Assembly (NCBI GenBank): GCA_013359125.1
Contig: JABWCR010000008.1
Location: forward strand, 1-64,000
Direction of reading: 5' to 3'
DNA from: Armatimonadota bacterium
Lineage (GTDB): Bacteria > Armatimonadota > Fimbriimonadia > Fimbriimonadales > GBS-DC
Length of the DNA stretch: 64,000 bases
The stretch's first letter is position 1, and each line of letters starts with the position of its first letter. The notes beneath the pieces are model-generated. The model ran no database searches. It worked only from the letters and a program-made list of their open reading frames with translations, and had not been told where the DNA came from. Shown in pieces: positions 1-7,427 of the stretch. Made by a program: the position numbers and the translations under genes.

Positions 1-686
1 GCCATTCCGCCCTGGCCCGGCATTGAACGTCTCATGCCCAGCGCCATAGTGATCGAAATCACCTTCTGCGTCTTAGGATCGAAGGTGAAGGCAACATTGG
101 TGCGATAGTATCGAACGGTGTACGTATCGCCTGCAAACTCGTGGTCGGTGGGATAGCCGTAGGCGTCGATCACTTGCTTGTAGGTCGAACCAAGGCCAAT
201 TCCGCGCTGAGTTCGAATGGAGGGGGAATGCTTGAGGCCGTAGGCGGAAATCTGAATGACCTTGCCGCCCTGTCCTACCAGAAACACATAGGTGTAGCCG
301 CCCTTGACTCGATAGGTGTAGCTGGTCATGTTGAGCAGCCGCGCGGTCGACTGGTCGGCCGCCGCAGGGGCTCCACCGCCGAATCCGCCCATTCCGCCGC
401 TCATGCCAGGAGGCCCTCCTGCCGGTCCGGACAGTCCGCCGCCACCGCCCATTCCGTCCTCTCGAGCGGCGCCGCCCATTCCGCCGGGCGCGTTTTGAGC
501 CGGGCCGCCAACCGTCGATTGCTGGAAGTTCACCTCGATCGGGTTCCCAAACATGCGCATGACTTTCCGCACGTCGTCCAACAGTCGGACGCCAAGAAAC
601 TGCGATTCGGGCTGGCCCTGGGCCATGGCGCTGGCGATCGCTCCAAACGCGGCCAAAGCCATCAATCCGGTGCGCATTGTTTTCAT
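1..686 (-). CDS. Secreted Gly/Met-rich protein (3' end outside window)
   Basis: Translated by hand from the minus strand. The start at 686 is chosen because AGGAGG lies 9 bases upstream; an in-frame ATG at 692 is too close to that site. A hydrophobic N-terminal segment with an Ala-Met-Ala-Gln cleavage-type end predicts export. A conserved-looking stretch of about 40 residues follows (VRLLDDVRKVMRMFGNP), then a linker of about 60 residues rich in Gly, Met and Pro with repeated GGMGG units, then a second globular part with Tyr-rich strands (SYTYRVKGGYTYVFLV; STYKQVIDAYGYPTD). The two globular parts both read like a 'GxPxxV/threshold' repeat seen in periplasmic small proteins, but I do not recognise the family. 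The reading frame is open at the window edge, so the C-terminus is unknown. Confidence 0.75.
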   Translation of the reverse strand, partial: MKTMRTGLMALAAFGAIASAMAQGQPESQFLGVRLLDDVRKVMRMFGNPIEVNFQQSTVGGPAQNAPGGMGGAAREDGMGGGGGLSGPAGGPPGMSGGMGGFGGGAPAAADQSTARLLNMTSYTYRVKGGYTYVFLVGQGGKVIQISAYGLKHSPSIRTQRGIGLGSTYKQVIDAYGYPTDHEFAGDTYTVRYYRTNVAFTFDPKTQKVISITMALGMRRSMPGQGGM

Positions 687-769
687 TGTCATAAGCCTCC
701 TGATGCGATGTCCGACCTAGATTCGGCGCAGTTCCGCCGATTCCTTCAAGACTCCGCGCGTCGATTTGC

Positions 770-775
770 TATTAT
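770..775 (+). promoter_or_regulatory. Candidate -10 box of the small membrane protein/YchF-like operon
   Basis: TATTAT lies 9 bases before the ATG at 785 with no Shine-Dalgarno sequence between. This fits a transcript that starts at or within a few bases of the start codon. No clear -35 element is seen. Confidence 0.4.
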
Positions 776-784
776 ACATGATGG

Positions 785-925
785 ATGAAGACGCGGAAAG
801 GTTCACTGGCTCGATGGATTTCAGGACTGGCTGCCTGTCTGGTTCTGTTTCTAACCTTGTACTTCATCTGGTATCTGCCCTCGCAACGCCCGTCGAAGGC
901 GCCGATTGTGGAGTTTAGTCGTTGA
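785..925 (+). CDS. Small single-span membrane protein, 46 residues
   Basis: A 46-codon frame starting ATG AAG ACG and ending TGA at 923-925. It encodes a basic N-terminus (MKTRKGSLARW), one hydrophobic helix at about residues 12-31 and a short polar tail ending EFSR. The stop overlaps the TTG start of the next gene by 4 bases (TTGA), a usual sign of translational coupling. Topology by the positive-inside rule is N-in. I do not recognise the family. The gene was found by reading the gap upstream of the YchF-like gene. Support comes from the single plausible TM helix, the 4-base overlap and a -10 box directly upstream; no homolog search was possible. Confidence 0.6.
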   Translation: MKTRKGSLARWISGLAACLVLFLTLYFIWYLPSQRPSKAPIVEFSR

Positions 926-1980
926 AAGTCGGTCTGATCGGATTTGCCGCTTCTGGCAAGAGCACGCTGTTCAGCGCAATTTCGCGCGGTTCTGCGCGCG
1001 ACGGGGTGGCCAGCGTGCCTGCGCCCGACGACCGACTGAATCGCATCGTTGACATTGTAAAGCCCAAGAAGGTCGTCTCCGTGCACATCGAGTGGCACGA
1101 CGATCTGCCCGATCCGCAGACCGAAGACAAGCCCAGCGCAAAGGCGACCTTGACGGCCGCGCGAGAGATGGAGGCTCTGGTGGTCGTTTTGCGATTGTTC
1201 GATACGCCGTTTGCGCCCTTTCATTCGGCGATCGATCCCTCGCGCGATCTCAGGTTCTTCTTGGACGAGTTCGCTCTTAGCGATCTGCAGGCCGTCGAGA
1301 ATCGAATCGAGCGGTTGCACAAACAGATCGGAACCCATCGCGAAGCGCCGTCGGACAAGACTGAGATGCTCTCGCTCGAGAGGATCATGAAGGCGCTGAA
1401 CTCCGGCAAGTCGGTCGCGGACGTTGAGGCTTCTAACGAGGACCGGCAGCGCCTGGCCAGCTTCTCGTTCCTTACGCAAAAACCAGTCGTCGTGGCGGCC
1501 AACGTGCCAGAGGGAATTCTCGGAAGAGAAACGAGCGATCAGGGATATGCTCGCTTGGCAGAACTTTGCACAGGATTAAATTTGCCTTTGGTCGCCCTCT
1601 CTGCAACGTTCGAGCATGAACACGCCATGGCGGAAGAACACGAGAAGGCTGAGTATTTGGAACTGGTGGGTTTGAGCGAAGCCCGTCTGGAATCGTTGCA
1701 GCAAGCGGTTTTCGGGCGATTTGGCAAGCAACTGTTCTATACGGTCGGCGACGATACGCGCTCTTGGCCGTTGCCGATCGGCGGGTCTGCGTTGGAGGCG
1801 GCAGGCATAATCCACTCGGATTTGGCCAGGGGCTTCATCCGTGCCGAGGTCTGCCACTATGAGGACTTTGTCGAGTGCGGCGGCTGGCAACCGGCGCACC
1901 ATGCCGGACGCACAAAGCTGGAAGGCCGCGAGTATCGCTTGAAAGACGGCGACGTGATCAACATTCGCTTCAAAGTCTGA
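922..1980 (+). CDS. Divergent YchF/OLA1-like P-loop protein
   Basis: 352 residues, close to the usual length of YchF (about 363). The P-loop G-F-A-A-S-G-K-S is at residues 7-14. Near residue 194 is N-V-P-E, matching the N-x-x-E G4 motif that gives YchF/OLA1 proteins ATP preference in place of the NKxD of GTPases. The last 85 residues are a clear YchF C-terminal TGS-like domain (AGIIHSDLARGFIRAEV, DGDVINIRFKV). The switch regions are not canonical: the D-x-A-G of the G3 motif and its following glycine-rich loop are absent, and the region reads VHIEWHDD. Inference: a paralog that may bind nucleotide but hydrolyse it poorly. The start is TTG, overlapping the preceding small gene. Confidence 0.8.
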   Translation: MKVGLIGFAASGKSTLFSAISRGSARDGVASVPAPDDRLNRIVDIVKPKKVVSVHIEWHDDLPDPQTEDKPSAKATLTAAREMEALVVVLRLFDTPFAPFHSAIDPSRDLRFFLDEFALSDLQAVENRIERLHKQIGTHREAPSDKTEMLSLERIMKALNSGKSVADVEASNEDRQRLASFSFLTQKPVVVAANVPEGILGRETSDQGYARLAELCTGLNLPLVALSATFEHEHAMAEEHEKAEYLELVGLSEARLESLQQAVFGRFGKQLFYTVGDDTRSWPLPIGGSALEAAGIIHSDLARGFIRAEVCHYEDFVECGGWQPAHHAGRTKLEGREYRLKDGDVINIRFKV

Positions 1981-3285
1981 CTAAGCGGCCAAAAGGGTAA
2001 TCAGACCGTTGTTGATCGCATGGATAAGGATTGGAGCCGCTAACGAACGGGTTCTCGCATAGGCCAGCGCCATGATGACGGCTAAAGCGGTTACCCCCAG
2101 CAGCCCGCCAATGAACTGCGGGTGAATGATTGCGAACGCAAACGCCGTGATCCAAGCAGAAAGATAAGGCCGACCGGTGCGTTGCCATAGGGCGACGAAC
2201 AGCCCGGCGCGAAAGACGATCTCCTCAGTAATCGGAGCGATAATGGAAGCCGTGAGGAACAAGGCGGTCGCGCTGGCCCATGGCATAGAGAGCAGATCGA
2301 CATCGCTTATCGCCGATTTGGGCTGCGGCAGATCCAGGGTTATCCAGATCGACAAGGCGAATAAGGGGAAGAGCAGCGCAGCAAAGCGGCAGTAGCCTGA
2401 AAGGGCTTCGTGCCAAGCGCGATCGCTATGGAATCGAAGCGGCGATTCTCCGCCCGCTCGCTGGATAACTCGGTGCATCCATGCCAGCGCCAACCAGACG
2501 CCGATCAAAAGGTTTGTCGGCATATGCCATCCTGACCCTGAGTCTCGCGGAGAAGGAATAAGGGCGATTGCGAGGATGTAGATGCCCGCCGCGGCCGCAA
2601 GCCCGTCGTACGCCCAAGGCGGCAGATTCAGGGCAGGCCTTGGGTCGATAGCCGCCGCCGCGCCGCGCTTCAGTCGAAGCAGCCAAAACACAAGGCCGAG
2701 AAGTGCGGCTAAGAGCATCGTCAAGATGACCAGGGCGCTGATCGACAGCCCGGCCAAAGCTTTGTTTTTGATTCGGTCTCTATCAGGGTCCTTGCCGAGC
2801 CGCTCGTCAAGGTGCGCTCGGGCTAAAACCCGCGACCAGCCCAGATCGGTCCGTGCGATCTCCTTCTTGATTTCTGCTTCGTCCACCGATGTCAGGGCGG
2901 ACTTGGAATAGAGTTTTCGCCAAGCTTCGGCGTTCTTGCCTTTCTCCTGGGTCAATTGCCAGTAGGCGGCGCTAGGGCCATAGAGTTTGTATTCGTGCTC
3001 AATTACGAGGCCGAGTCGAGAAGCCAGCGGTCGAGCCGGACCGGTCAAAGCGTTGAGTTCCTCTAAACTCTTCCAAGGATCGAACTTTTGCCCAAGCGCC
3101 GGCCCGCCTTCGACGAAATCTTGTTTGAGCCGGAACTCGATGCTCGATATGGCCGTAGCCTGGCGGGAAGTCGGTTGGTTTCTGGAGTTGCGACTAAATT
3201 CGTAGACGTTGAGCGCCACCATCGCGCCAATCACGAAGAGGGTAAAGAACCAAGCGCCCGGCATCGGCTTGATCGGCGGGTCCAT
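1981..3285 (-). CDS. CPBP-family intramembrane metalloprotease
   Basis: 434 residues. An N-terminal TM helix precedes a soluble region of about 130 residues, then a multi-span membrane domain. The C-terminal third carries the CPBP (Abi, CAAX protease-like) signatures: E-E-I-V-F-R in motif 1, a helix with F-A-I-I-H-P in motif 2, and H-A-I-N-N near the end. The glutamates and histidines are the expected zinc/catalytic residues. Members cleave substrates in the membrane, in prenyl-protein processing, bacteriocin immunity or stress signalling; the substrate here cannot be told. The gene ends base-to-base with the convergent YchF-like gene. A weak -10 (CAGAAT) lies 10 bases before the ATG. Confidence 0.85.
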   Translation of the reverse strand: MDPPIKPMPGAWFFTLFVIGAMVALNVYEFSRNSRNQPTSRQATAISSIEFRLKQDFVEGGPALGQKFDPWKSLEELNALTGPARPLASRLGLVIEHEYKLYGPSAAYWQLTQEKGKNAEAWRKLYSKSALTSVDEAEIKKEIARTDLGWSRVLARAHLDERLGKDPDRDRIKNKALAGLSISALVILTMLLAALLGLVFWLLRLKRGAAAAIDPRPALNLPPWAYDGLAAAAGIYILAIALIPSPRDSGSGWHMPTNLLIGVWLALAWMHRVIQRAGGESPLRFHSDRAWHEALSGYCRFAALLFPLFALSIWITLDLPQPKSAISDVDLLSMPWASATALFLTASIIAPITEEIVFRAGLFVALWQRTGRPYLSAWITAFAFAIIHPQFIGGLLGVTALAVIMALAYARTRSLAAPILIHAINNGLITLLAA

Positions 3286-3307
3286 AGCACAGGGGATTCT
3301 GACAGAA

Positions 3308-3402
3308 TGGCGGAGAGTCAGGGATTCGAACCCTGGGTAACAGCTCTACGCTGCTACAACCGCTTAGCAGGCGGCCCCTTTCGACCACTCAGGCAACTCT
3401 CC
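3308..3402 (-). tRNA. tRNA-Ser (anticodon GCT)
   Basis: On the minus strand the 7-bp acceptor stem is GGAGAGT with ACTCTCC, followed by discriminator G and an encoded CCA (3308-3310). The D-arm reads GCCTGAGTGGTCGAAAGGGGC, the anticodon loop CTGCTAA gives GCT, and the T-arm contains GGTTCGAATCC. A long variable arm lies between the anticodon and T stems, as in class II serine tRNAs. The gene lies between the CPBP and pheA genes, all on the minus strand. Confidence 0.96.
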
Positions 3403-3413
3403 GTCTAAGGCGA

Positions 3414-4487
3414 TTATACCATAGCCTCAGGGAAGGAACCGAGGGGCTGAACGTCCGCCGCATAGCGCTCGAGAGCCTCGATTGCCTCGGCTAAAGCGGC
3501 GTCGTCCCGGTGTCCCTGAATCTCGACGTAAAACATGTAGGAGAAGGGTTTTCGAGGGTGCGGGCGCGACTCGATCATCGTTAAATTGAGTTTTCTTTTG
3601 TTGAAGGCTCCCAATGCGCGGTAAAGCTGACCAGGCCGGTCCTTGACCGCAAACAGCAAGGCGGTTTTATCCTTGCCGGTCGGTCGGGGCTGATTGAAGC
3701 CAAGGATCAGAAAGCGCGTGGTGTTGCTCTCCTGGCTTTCGATTCCAATGGCCAAAACGTTGAGACCATAGAGTTTGGCCGCCTCCGCGCTGGCAATGGC
3801 TGCGGCGCCGTTCTTCTCCGCGGCCATTTGGGCGGCGCGAGACGAAGGCGAGCAGTCGATCAACTCTGCGCTCGGCAGATTGGCTTCGAGCCATCGCCGG
3901 CACTGCGCCTTAGGCTGAGGGCCGACATAGACCGCTTTGACTTTGGCAAGGTTTGTTTCTTTGCTGACCAGTGCATGAGAGATCGGAAGATAGATCTCGC
4001 CGCACAGCTTGGCCGTCGTGCGCAACAGACGGTCGAGCGATTCGACCACGACTCCGGCGATCGAGTTTTCAATCGGCAGCACGGCGTAGTCGGCCTGGCG
4101 CGTTTCGACCTTGGCGAAGGCCTCGTCCAAGTCGTCCACCGCGCTCAGTTCGGACCAGGCCCCAAAGGCGAGCTTCGCGGCCTGTTCGGAGTAGCTTCCT
4201 GGCGGCCCCCAATAGACCGCGCGGGGCGGTTTGGCCAGCGAGCGCGACGCAGAAATAATCTCTCGAAAGAGGGTCTGCAACTGCTCCTTCGACAAAGGGC
4301 CTGGGTTCTTCGAGGCCAGACGACGATGAATCTCGCTCTCTCGTTCGGGCGTGAAAAACGTTTCCTGCGCTGCGCCTTTCAACTGTCCGATCAGCTTGGA
4401 CAGTTCCGCGCGCTCGTTCAACATCGAAAGCAGTTGATCGTCCAGCGCATCGATGCGCTTTCGGAGTTTCTCAATCTTCTCGTTCAC
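3414..4487 (-). CDS. pheA: Bifunctional chorismate mutase/prephenate dehydratase (P-protein)
   Basis: 357 residues in three domains. Residues 1-85 are an AroQ-type chorismate mutase (RKRIDALDDQLLSMLNERAE). Residues 92-270 are prephenate dehydratase, opening with G-P-P-G-S-Y-S-E-Q-A and ending with N-T-T-R-F-L near residue 255, which contains the Thr-Arg-Phe catalytic motif. Residues 275-350 are an ACT domain with E-S-R-P-H-P, the phenylalanine-binding motif used in feedback inhibition. The product converts chorismate through prephenate to phenylpyruvate in the cytoplasm. The start is GTG at 4487; TAACCT lies 6 bases upstream and could be a leaderless-type -10. The stop is 11 bases from the tRNA-Ser gene. 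Confidence 0.95.
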   Translation of the reverse strand: MNEKIEKLRKRIDALDDQLLSMLNERAELSKLIGQLKGAAQETFFTPERESEIHRRLASKNPGPLSKEQLQTLFREIISASRSLAKPPRAVYWGPPGSYSEQAAKLAFGAWSELSAVDDLDEAFAKVETRQADYAVLPIENSIAGVVVESLDRLLRTTAKLCGEIYLPISHALVSKETNLAKVKAVYVGPQPKAQCRRWLEANLPSAELIDCSPSSRAAQMAAEKNGAAAIASAEAAKLYGLNVLAIGIESQESNTTRFLILGFNQPRPTGKDKTALLFAVKDRPGQLYRALGAFNKRKLNLTMIESRPHPRKPFSYMFYVEIQGHRDDAALAEAIEALERYAADVQPLGSFPEAMV

Positions 4488-4519
4488 CGCTTCAGGTTAC
4501 CTCGAACGAGCGCCATAGG

Positions 4520-4525
4520 TAGAAT
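4520..4525 (+). promoter_or_regulatory. Candidate nagA -10 box (leaderless arrangement)
   Basis: TAGAAT ends 7 bases before the nagA ATG, so transcription would begin on the start codon itself. TTACCT at 4497-4502 lies 17 bases upstream and is a weak -35 candidate. There is no ribosome binding site. Confidence 0.45.
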
Positions 4526-4532
4526 CGGGCCG

Positions 4533-5690
4533 ATGCATCGAGTTTTTTGCGGCGAACTGATTACGGACGGGGTTAACTTTGGCCCTAAATCTCTCCTAAT
4601 AGACGACGGCAAGATCGTCTCGCACGAAGAGTATTCGCCAGGCGTTCGGGTCGATTCCCCCGATATCGATCTAACAAGTCATGCCGTATTGCCCGGCATG
4701 ATCGACATTCATGTCCACGGCGGCGGCGGTCGCGACTTGATGGAAGGCACGGTCGAGGTCATTGAGTTTATGTCCAGAAGGCTGGCGAACTGTGGAGTTA
4801 CGGCCTTTCTATCGACGCCACTGACAGCCCCGCTAGATGCGATAGCGACCTGTTGCGCTGCCGCCGAAGATGCGATGAAAGGCGATTTGCCCGGCGCCCG
4901 GTTAGTGGGGCTTCACTTGGAAGGCCCCTATATCAACTTAAAGTACAAAGGCGCTCAGCCGCCCGAGTTCATTCGGACCCCGGATGCCAGCGAGTTCGAA
5001 GCGACGTTTGATCGATGGATGGACCTTATAAAAGTGGTTACCTTGGCGCCGGAAGTAGAAGGCGGCTTCGATTTGGTGAAGTTTCTGAGTAACCAGGGCA
5101 TCATCGCATCCGTCGGACATACGAACGCGACGTTCGATGAAGTCAGTCGAGCGATCGACATGGGCGCTCGGCACGCTACGCACTGCTTTTGCGCTATGCG
5201 GCCCATGCATCATCGCGATCCGGGCACGGTCGGCGCCGTGCTGGCTCGTGCCGAACTAAAGGCCGAACTGATCTGGGACAATGTGCACGTGGTGGAACCT
5301 ATTGCGAAGATTCTTTGTCAAATCAAAGGCGCTTCGCATGTGATCTGCGTCTCGGACGGCACGACGGGCGCTGGAATGCCGGAAGGCTATCGCTTCGAAC
5401 TTTGGGGCCATGGCGCCATAGTCAAGAACGGCGCAGCCCGATTGGAGGAGGACGAAACGACGCTGGCGGGCAGCGCGATCGGCATGGACGCATGCCTGAG
5501 AAACGCAGAATCGGCATTGGGATTAGAAGCCGCAACGCTGTTGTGTTGCGCAAATCCAGCCGAATCGTTGGGATTGCAGGGAAAGCTTGGAACTCTGGCT
5601 GTCGGCGCAGAGGCCGATTTTTTTGGTTGGAGCAGGAAAAGTCGTTCGATCGTCGAAACTTACATAGCGGGAAGGCGCGCACCGGCCTGA
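4533..5690 (+). CDS. nagA: N-acetylglucosamine-6-phosphate deacetylase
   Basis: 385 residues. The frame is open far upstream, but that part is antisense to pheA; the ATG at 4533 gives the normal family length and N-terminus (MHRVFCGELITDG). Amidohydrolase signatures in order: H-V-H-G-G-G-G near residue 60, L-E-G-P-Y-I near 128 (metal-binding Glu), V-G-H-T-N-A and A-T-H-C-F-C-A-M (metal His residues), and V-S-D-G-T-T-G-A-G near 271 (catalytic Asp). It deacetylates GlcNAc-6-phosphate to GlcN-6-phosphate in amino-sugar catabolism and peptidoglycan recycling. No nagB or uptake genes are adjacent. The pheA and nagA starts are divergent, 45 bases apart. Confidence 0.93.
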   Translation: MHRVFCGELITDGVNFGPKSLLIDDGKIVSHEEYSPGVRVDSPDIDLTSHAVLPGMIDIHVHGGGGRDLMEGTVEVIEFMSRRLANCGVTAFLSTPLTAPLDAIATCCAAAEDAMKGDLPGARLVGLHLEGPYINLKYKGAQPPEFIRTPDASEFEATFDRWMDLIKVVTLAPEVEGGFDLVKFLSNQGIIASVGHTNATFDEVSRAIDMGARHATHCFCAMRPMHHRDPGTVGAVLARAELKAELIWDNVHVVEPIAKILCQIKGASHVICVSDGTTGAGMPEGYRFELWGHGAIVKNGAARLEEDETTLAGSAIGMDACLRNAESALGLEAATLLCCANPAESLGLQGKLGTLAVGAEADFFGWSRKSRSIVETYIAGRRAPA

Positions 5691-5703
5691 TCGACTATGT
5701 GAG

Positions 5704-5709
5704 TATAAT
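5704..5709 (+). promoter_or_regulatory. Candidate -10 box of the PQQ-type propeller gene
   Basis: A perfect TATAAT 41 bases before the ATG at 5751, preceded by TGTGAG. No convincing -35 is seen 16-18 bases upstream. A strong ribosome binding site (GGAGGG) lies 8 bases before the ATG. Confidence 0.45.
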
Positions 5710-5750
5710 TCGCGCGCGGCTATCGATAAGTTCGCGCAGGAGGGAATAAG

Positions 5751-7295
5751 ATGAAGTCATCGTTTGCGCTTATGCTGATGTCTGGATTGGTCGCCTTGGG
5801 GATCGCCCAAAGGCCGCTGGAGTATCCGTTCACCGAGGACAGCGTCTGGCCGCAATGGGGCAAGGATTTGGCCATCACTCATCGCCAAGCGGCCGCCGCG
5901 GGGCCGTCCATACCGGTCATTTCCTACTCTTTCCCATTCGGTGGAGCCTCCGATGAAATCACTCACGATGGCGAACTCCTATGGGTGCCGCAAGCGTTTA
6001 GCAAGCCGCTATACAGAGGCTATTTGTTCCTGAATGGGGAGACTGGAGTCCTGGAGGGCACATACGGGCCGCTCTACGGATCGCCGACCACGACCTGCAT
6101 GACCTTGGCAGCCGTATGTTTGCGCGACCAGAACAATCAACCGGTCGACTTAGACGGCGACGGCTTCCCTGATCCCGATATGTATGTGCCGCTCTGGTAC
6201 GTCTCGGGCGGAAAGAACGACATTTTGATGCAGACGGTCAACCCAGTGACGGGCGCCGGAGTCGGCATTCCGATGCGACAGGTTCGGATCGGAAACAACG
6301 TCTTCATGGGCGATCAGTTTTCGTACAGGGCGAATCAGTTCAGCGTGTTTACGGGCAGCTTTTTTGCCGTGCTGGGTGGTTCGCACCAGTTTACGACCAC
6401 AGGCTTCGTGCAGACTCCGCCCGTCGTTAGCAGTCCCAACGGCGGATTTCCATTTGTAACCTTTGTAGACACCGGCGGCGTTCAGTGGTATGTCGGTTGG
6501 ATGTGGTATGTGCGCTATACCGCAGCAGGCAACCCGGTTACCTACACGTTTCAAGGCTACAATCTTTACCCGAACTTTGAAACGGCTTTGGCCGGCTTCT
6601 TTGGTCCCGCGGACGCTTTTCTCACAGGAATGCCGCACCAGGCCGTCGGGTCGTCCGCTTTCGACGCGACGAACAATCGGATCGTCTCTGGGTTGCGGAA
6701 CGGCTCGGTGCAAGTGCACGACGTCATCAGCAATCCGCAAGTGGGCACGATTCTTGCGCCGTCAAGGAACATGACGATCCGATCGCTGACTGGCGACGAA
6801 GTCATGAGCGACTCGTTCAACACCAACTCGGCGATCACGCCCGAAGGCTGGACCATTGTGGCGGCGACCATGTCGGGCCGACTGTTTCGCCTAAATCCCG
6901 CTCAGCAGAACCCCGTCGTTTGGCAAACTCAACTTGGGCACGCCATTTCGACCGGCCCGTCGATCAGCATTAACAACACAGCTTACGTTACTGCAGGCAA
7001 GCCGAACGCGCGCCTGTTCAACATCAACACTCAGGACGGCACGGTTCGATGGGAGCGTCAGCTTTCCGGCCCAAGCCGTTGCACTCCGCTCATCGACCGC
7101 GACGGCAACGTCTACGTCGGCGACGATCGGGGCAACCTGTTTTCGTTCGATCCCAACGGCACGCAGCGATGGGTGCTGGCTTTTCGCTACCCCATCTCCG
7201 TTACTCCGATCTTAGATGCCGACGGCGTATTGCACGTTTCGGTATCGAATCGGTATATCGTGGGAATTCGACAAGGGAACGCAGGCGGCAAGTAG
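5751..7295 (+). CDS. Secreted PQQ-like beta-propeller protein
   Basis: 514 residues with a signal peptide of about 20 residues ending Gly-Ile-Ala-Gln. The rest is beta-rich and ends in propeller blades of the PQQ/quinoprotein type: DGTVRWERQLSG, TPLIDRDGNVYVGDDRGNLF and TPILDADGVLHVS. Blades of this kind usually act as binding scaffolds; I see no W-motif set or cofactor cysteines that would argue for a true PQQ dehydrogenase. The gene is monocistronic: a good TATAAT box and ribosome binding site precede it and a rho-independent terminator follows 32 bases after the stop. The function is unknown. Confidence 0.75.
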   Translation: MKSSFALMLMSGLVALGIAQRPLEYPFTEDSVWPQWGKDLAITHRQAAAAGPSIPVISYSFPFGGASDEITHDGELLWVPQAFSKPLYRGYLFLNGETGVLEGTYGPLYGSPTTTCMTLAAVCLRDQNNQPVDLDGDGFPDPDMYVPLWYVSGGKNDILMQTVNPVTGAGVGIPMRQVRIGNNVFMGDQFSYRANQFSVFTGSFFAVLGGSHQFTTTGFVQTPPVVSSPNGGFPFVTFVDTGGVQWYVGWMWYVRYTAAGNPVTYTFQGYNLYPNFETALAGFFGPADAFLTGMPHQAVGSSAFDATNNRIVSGLRNGSVQVHDVISNPQVGTILAPSRNMTIRSLTGDEVMSDSFNTNSAITPEGWTIVAATMSGRLFRLNPAQQNPVVWQTQLGHAISTGPSISINNTAYVTAGKPNARLFNINTQDGTVRWERQLSGPSRCTPLIDRDGNVYVGDDRGNLFSFDPNGTQRWVLAFRYPISVTPILDADGVLHVSVSNRYIVGIRQGNAGGK

Positions 7296-7326
7296 CGGTA
7301 GACTGACGAAGTTAGCGTTTGGCGAT

Positions 7327-7358
7327 CCCCGCTGAAGCCTGGCGGGGTTTCGCTTCTT
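7327..7358 (+). terminator. Rho-independent terminator after the propeller gene
   Basis: CCCCGC (7327-7332) pairs with GCGGGG (7342-7347) around a 9-base loop and is followed by TTTCGCTTCTTT. Confidence 0.8.
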
Positions 7359-7427
7359 TGGGTTTGGAAGGAGACGCGATGAATGTGTCAAAATAGATAG
7401 CCGTTTCGTTAGGAGGATCTTTCGACC

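Noticed and set aside
3828-4532. Upstream open extension of the nagA frame (235 codons)
   Set aside because: It is antisense to pheA, and the ATG at 4533 gives the normal NagA start and length.
5751-7295. True PQQ-dependent dehydrogenase
   Set aside because: Blades resemble the PQQ fold, but no catalytic Asp/Glu or cofactor disulfide motif could be identified.
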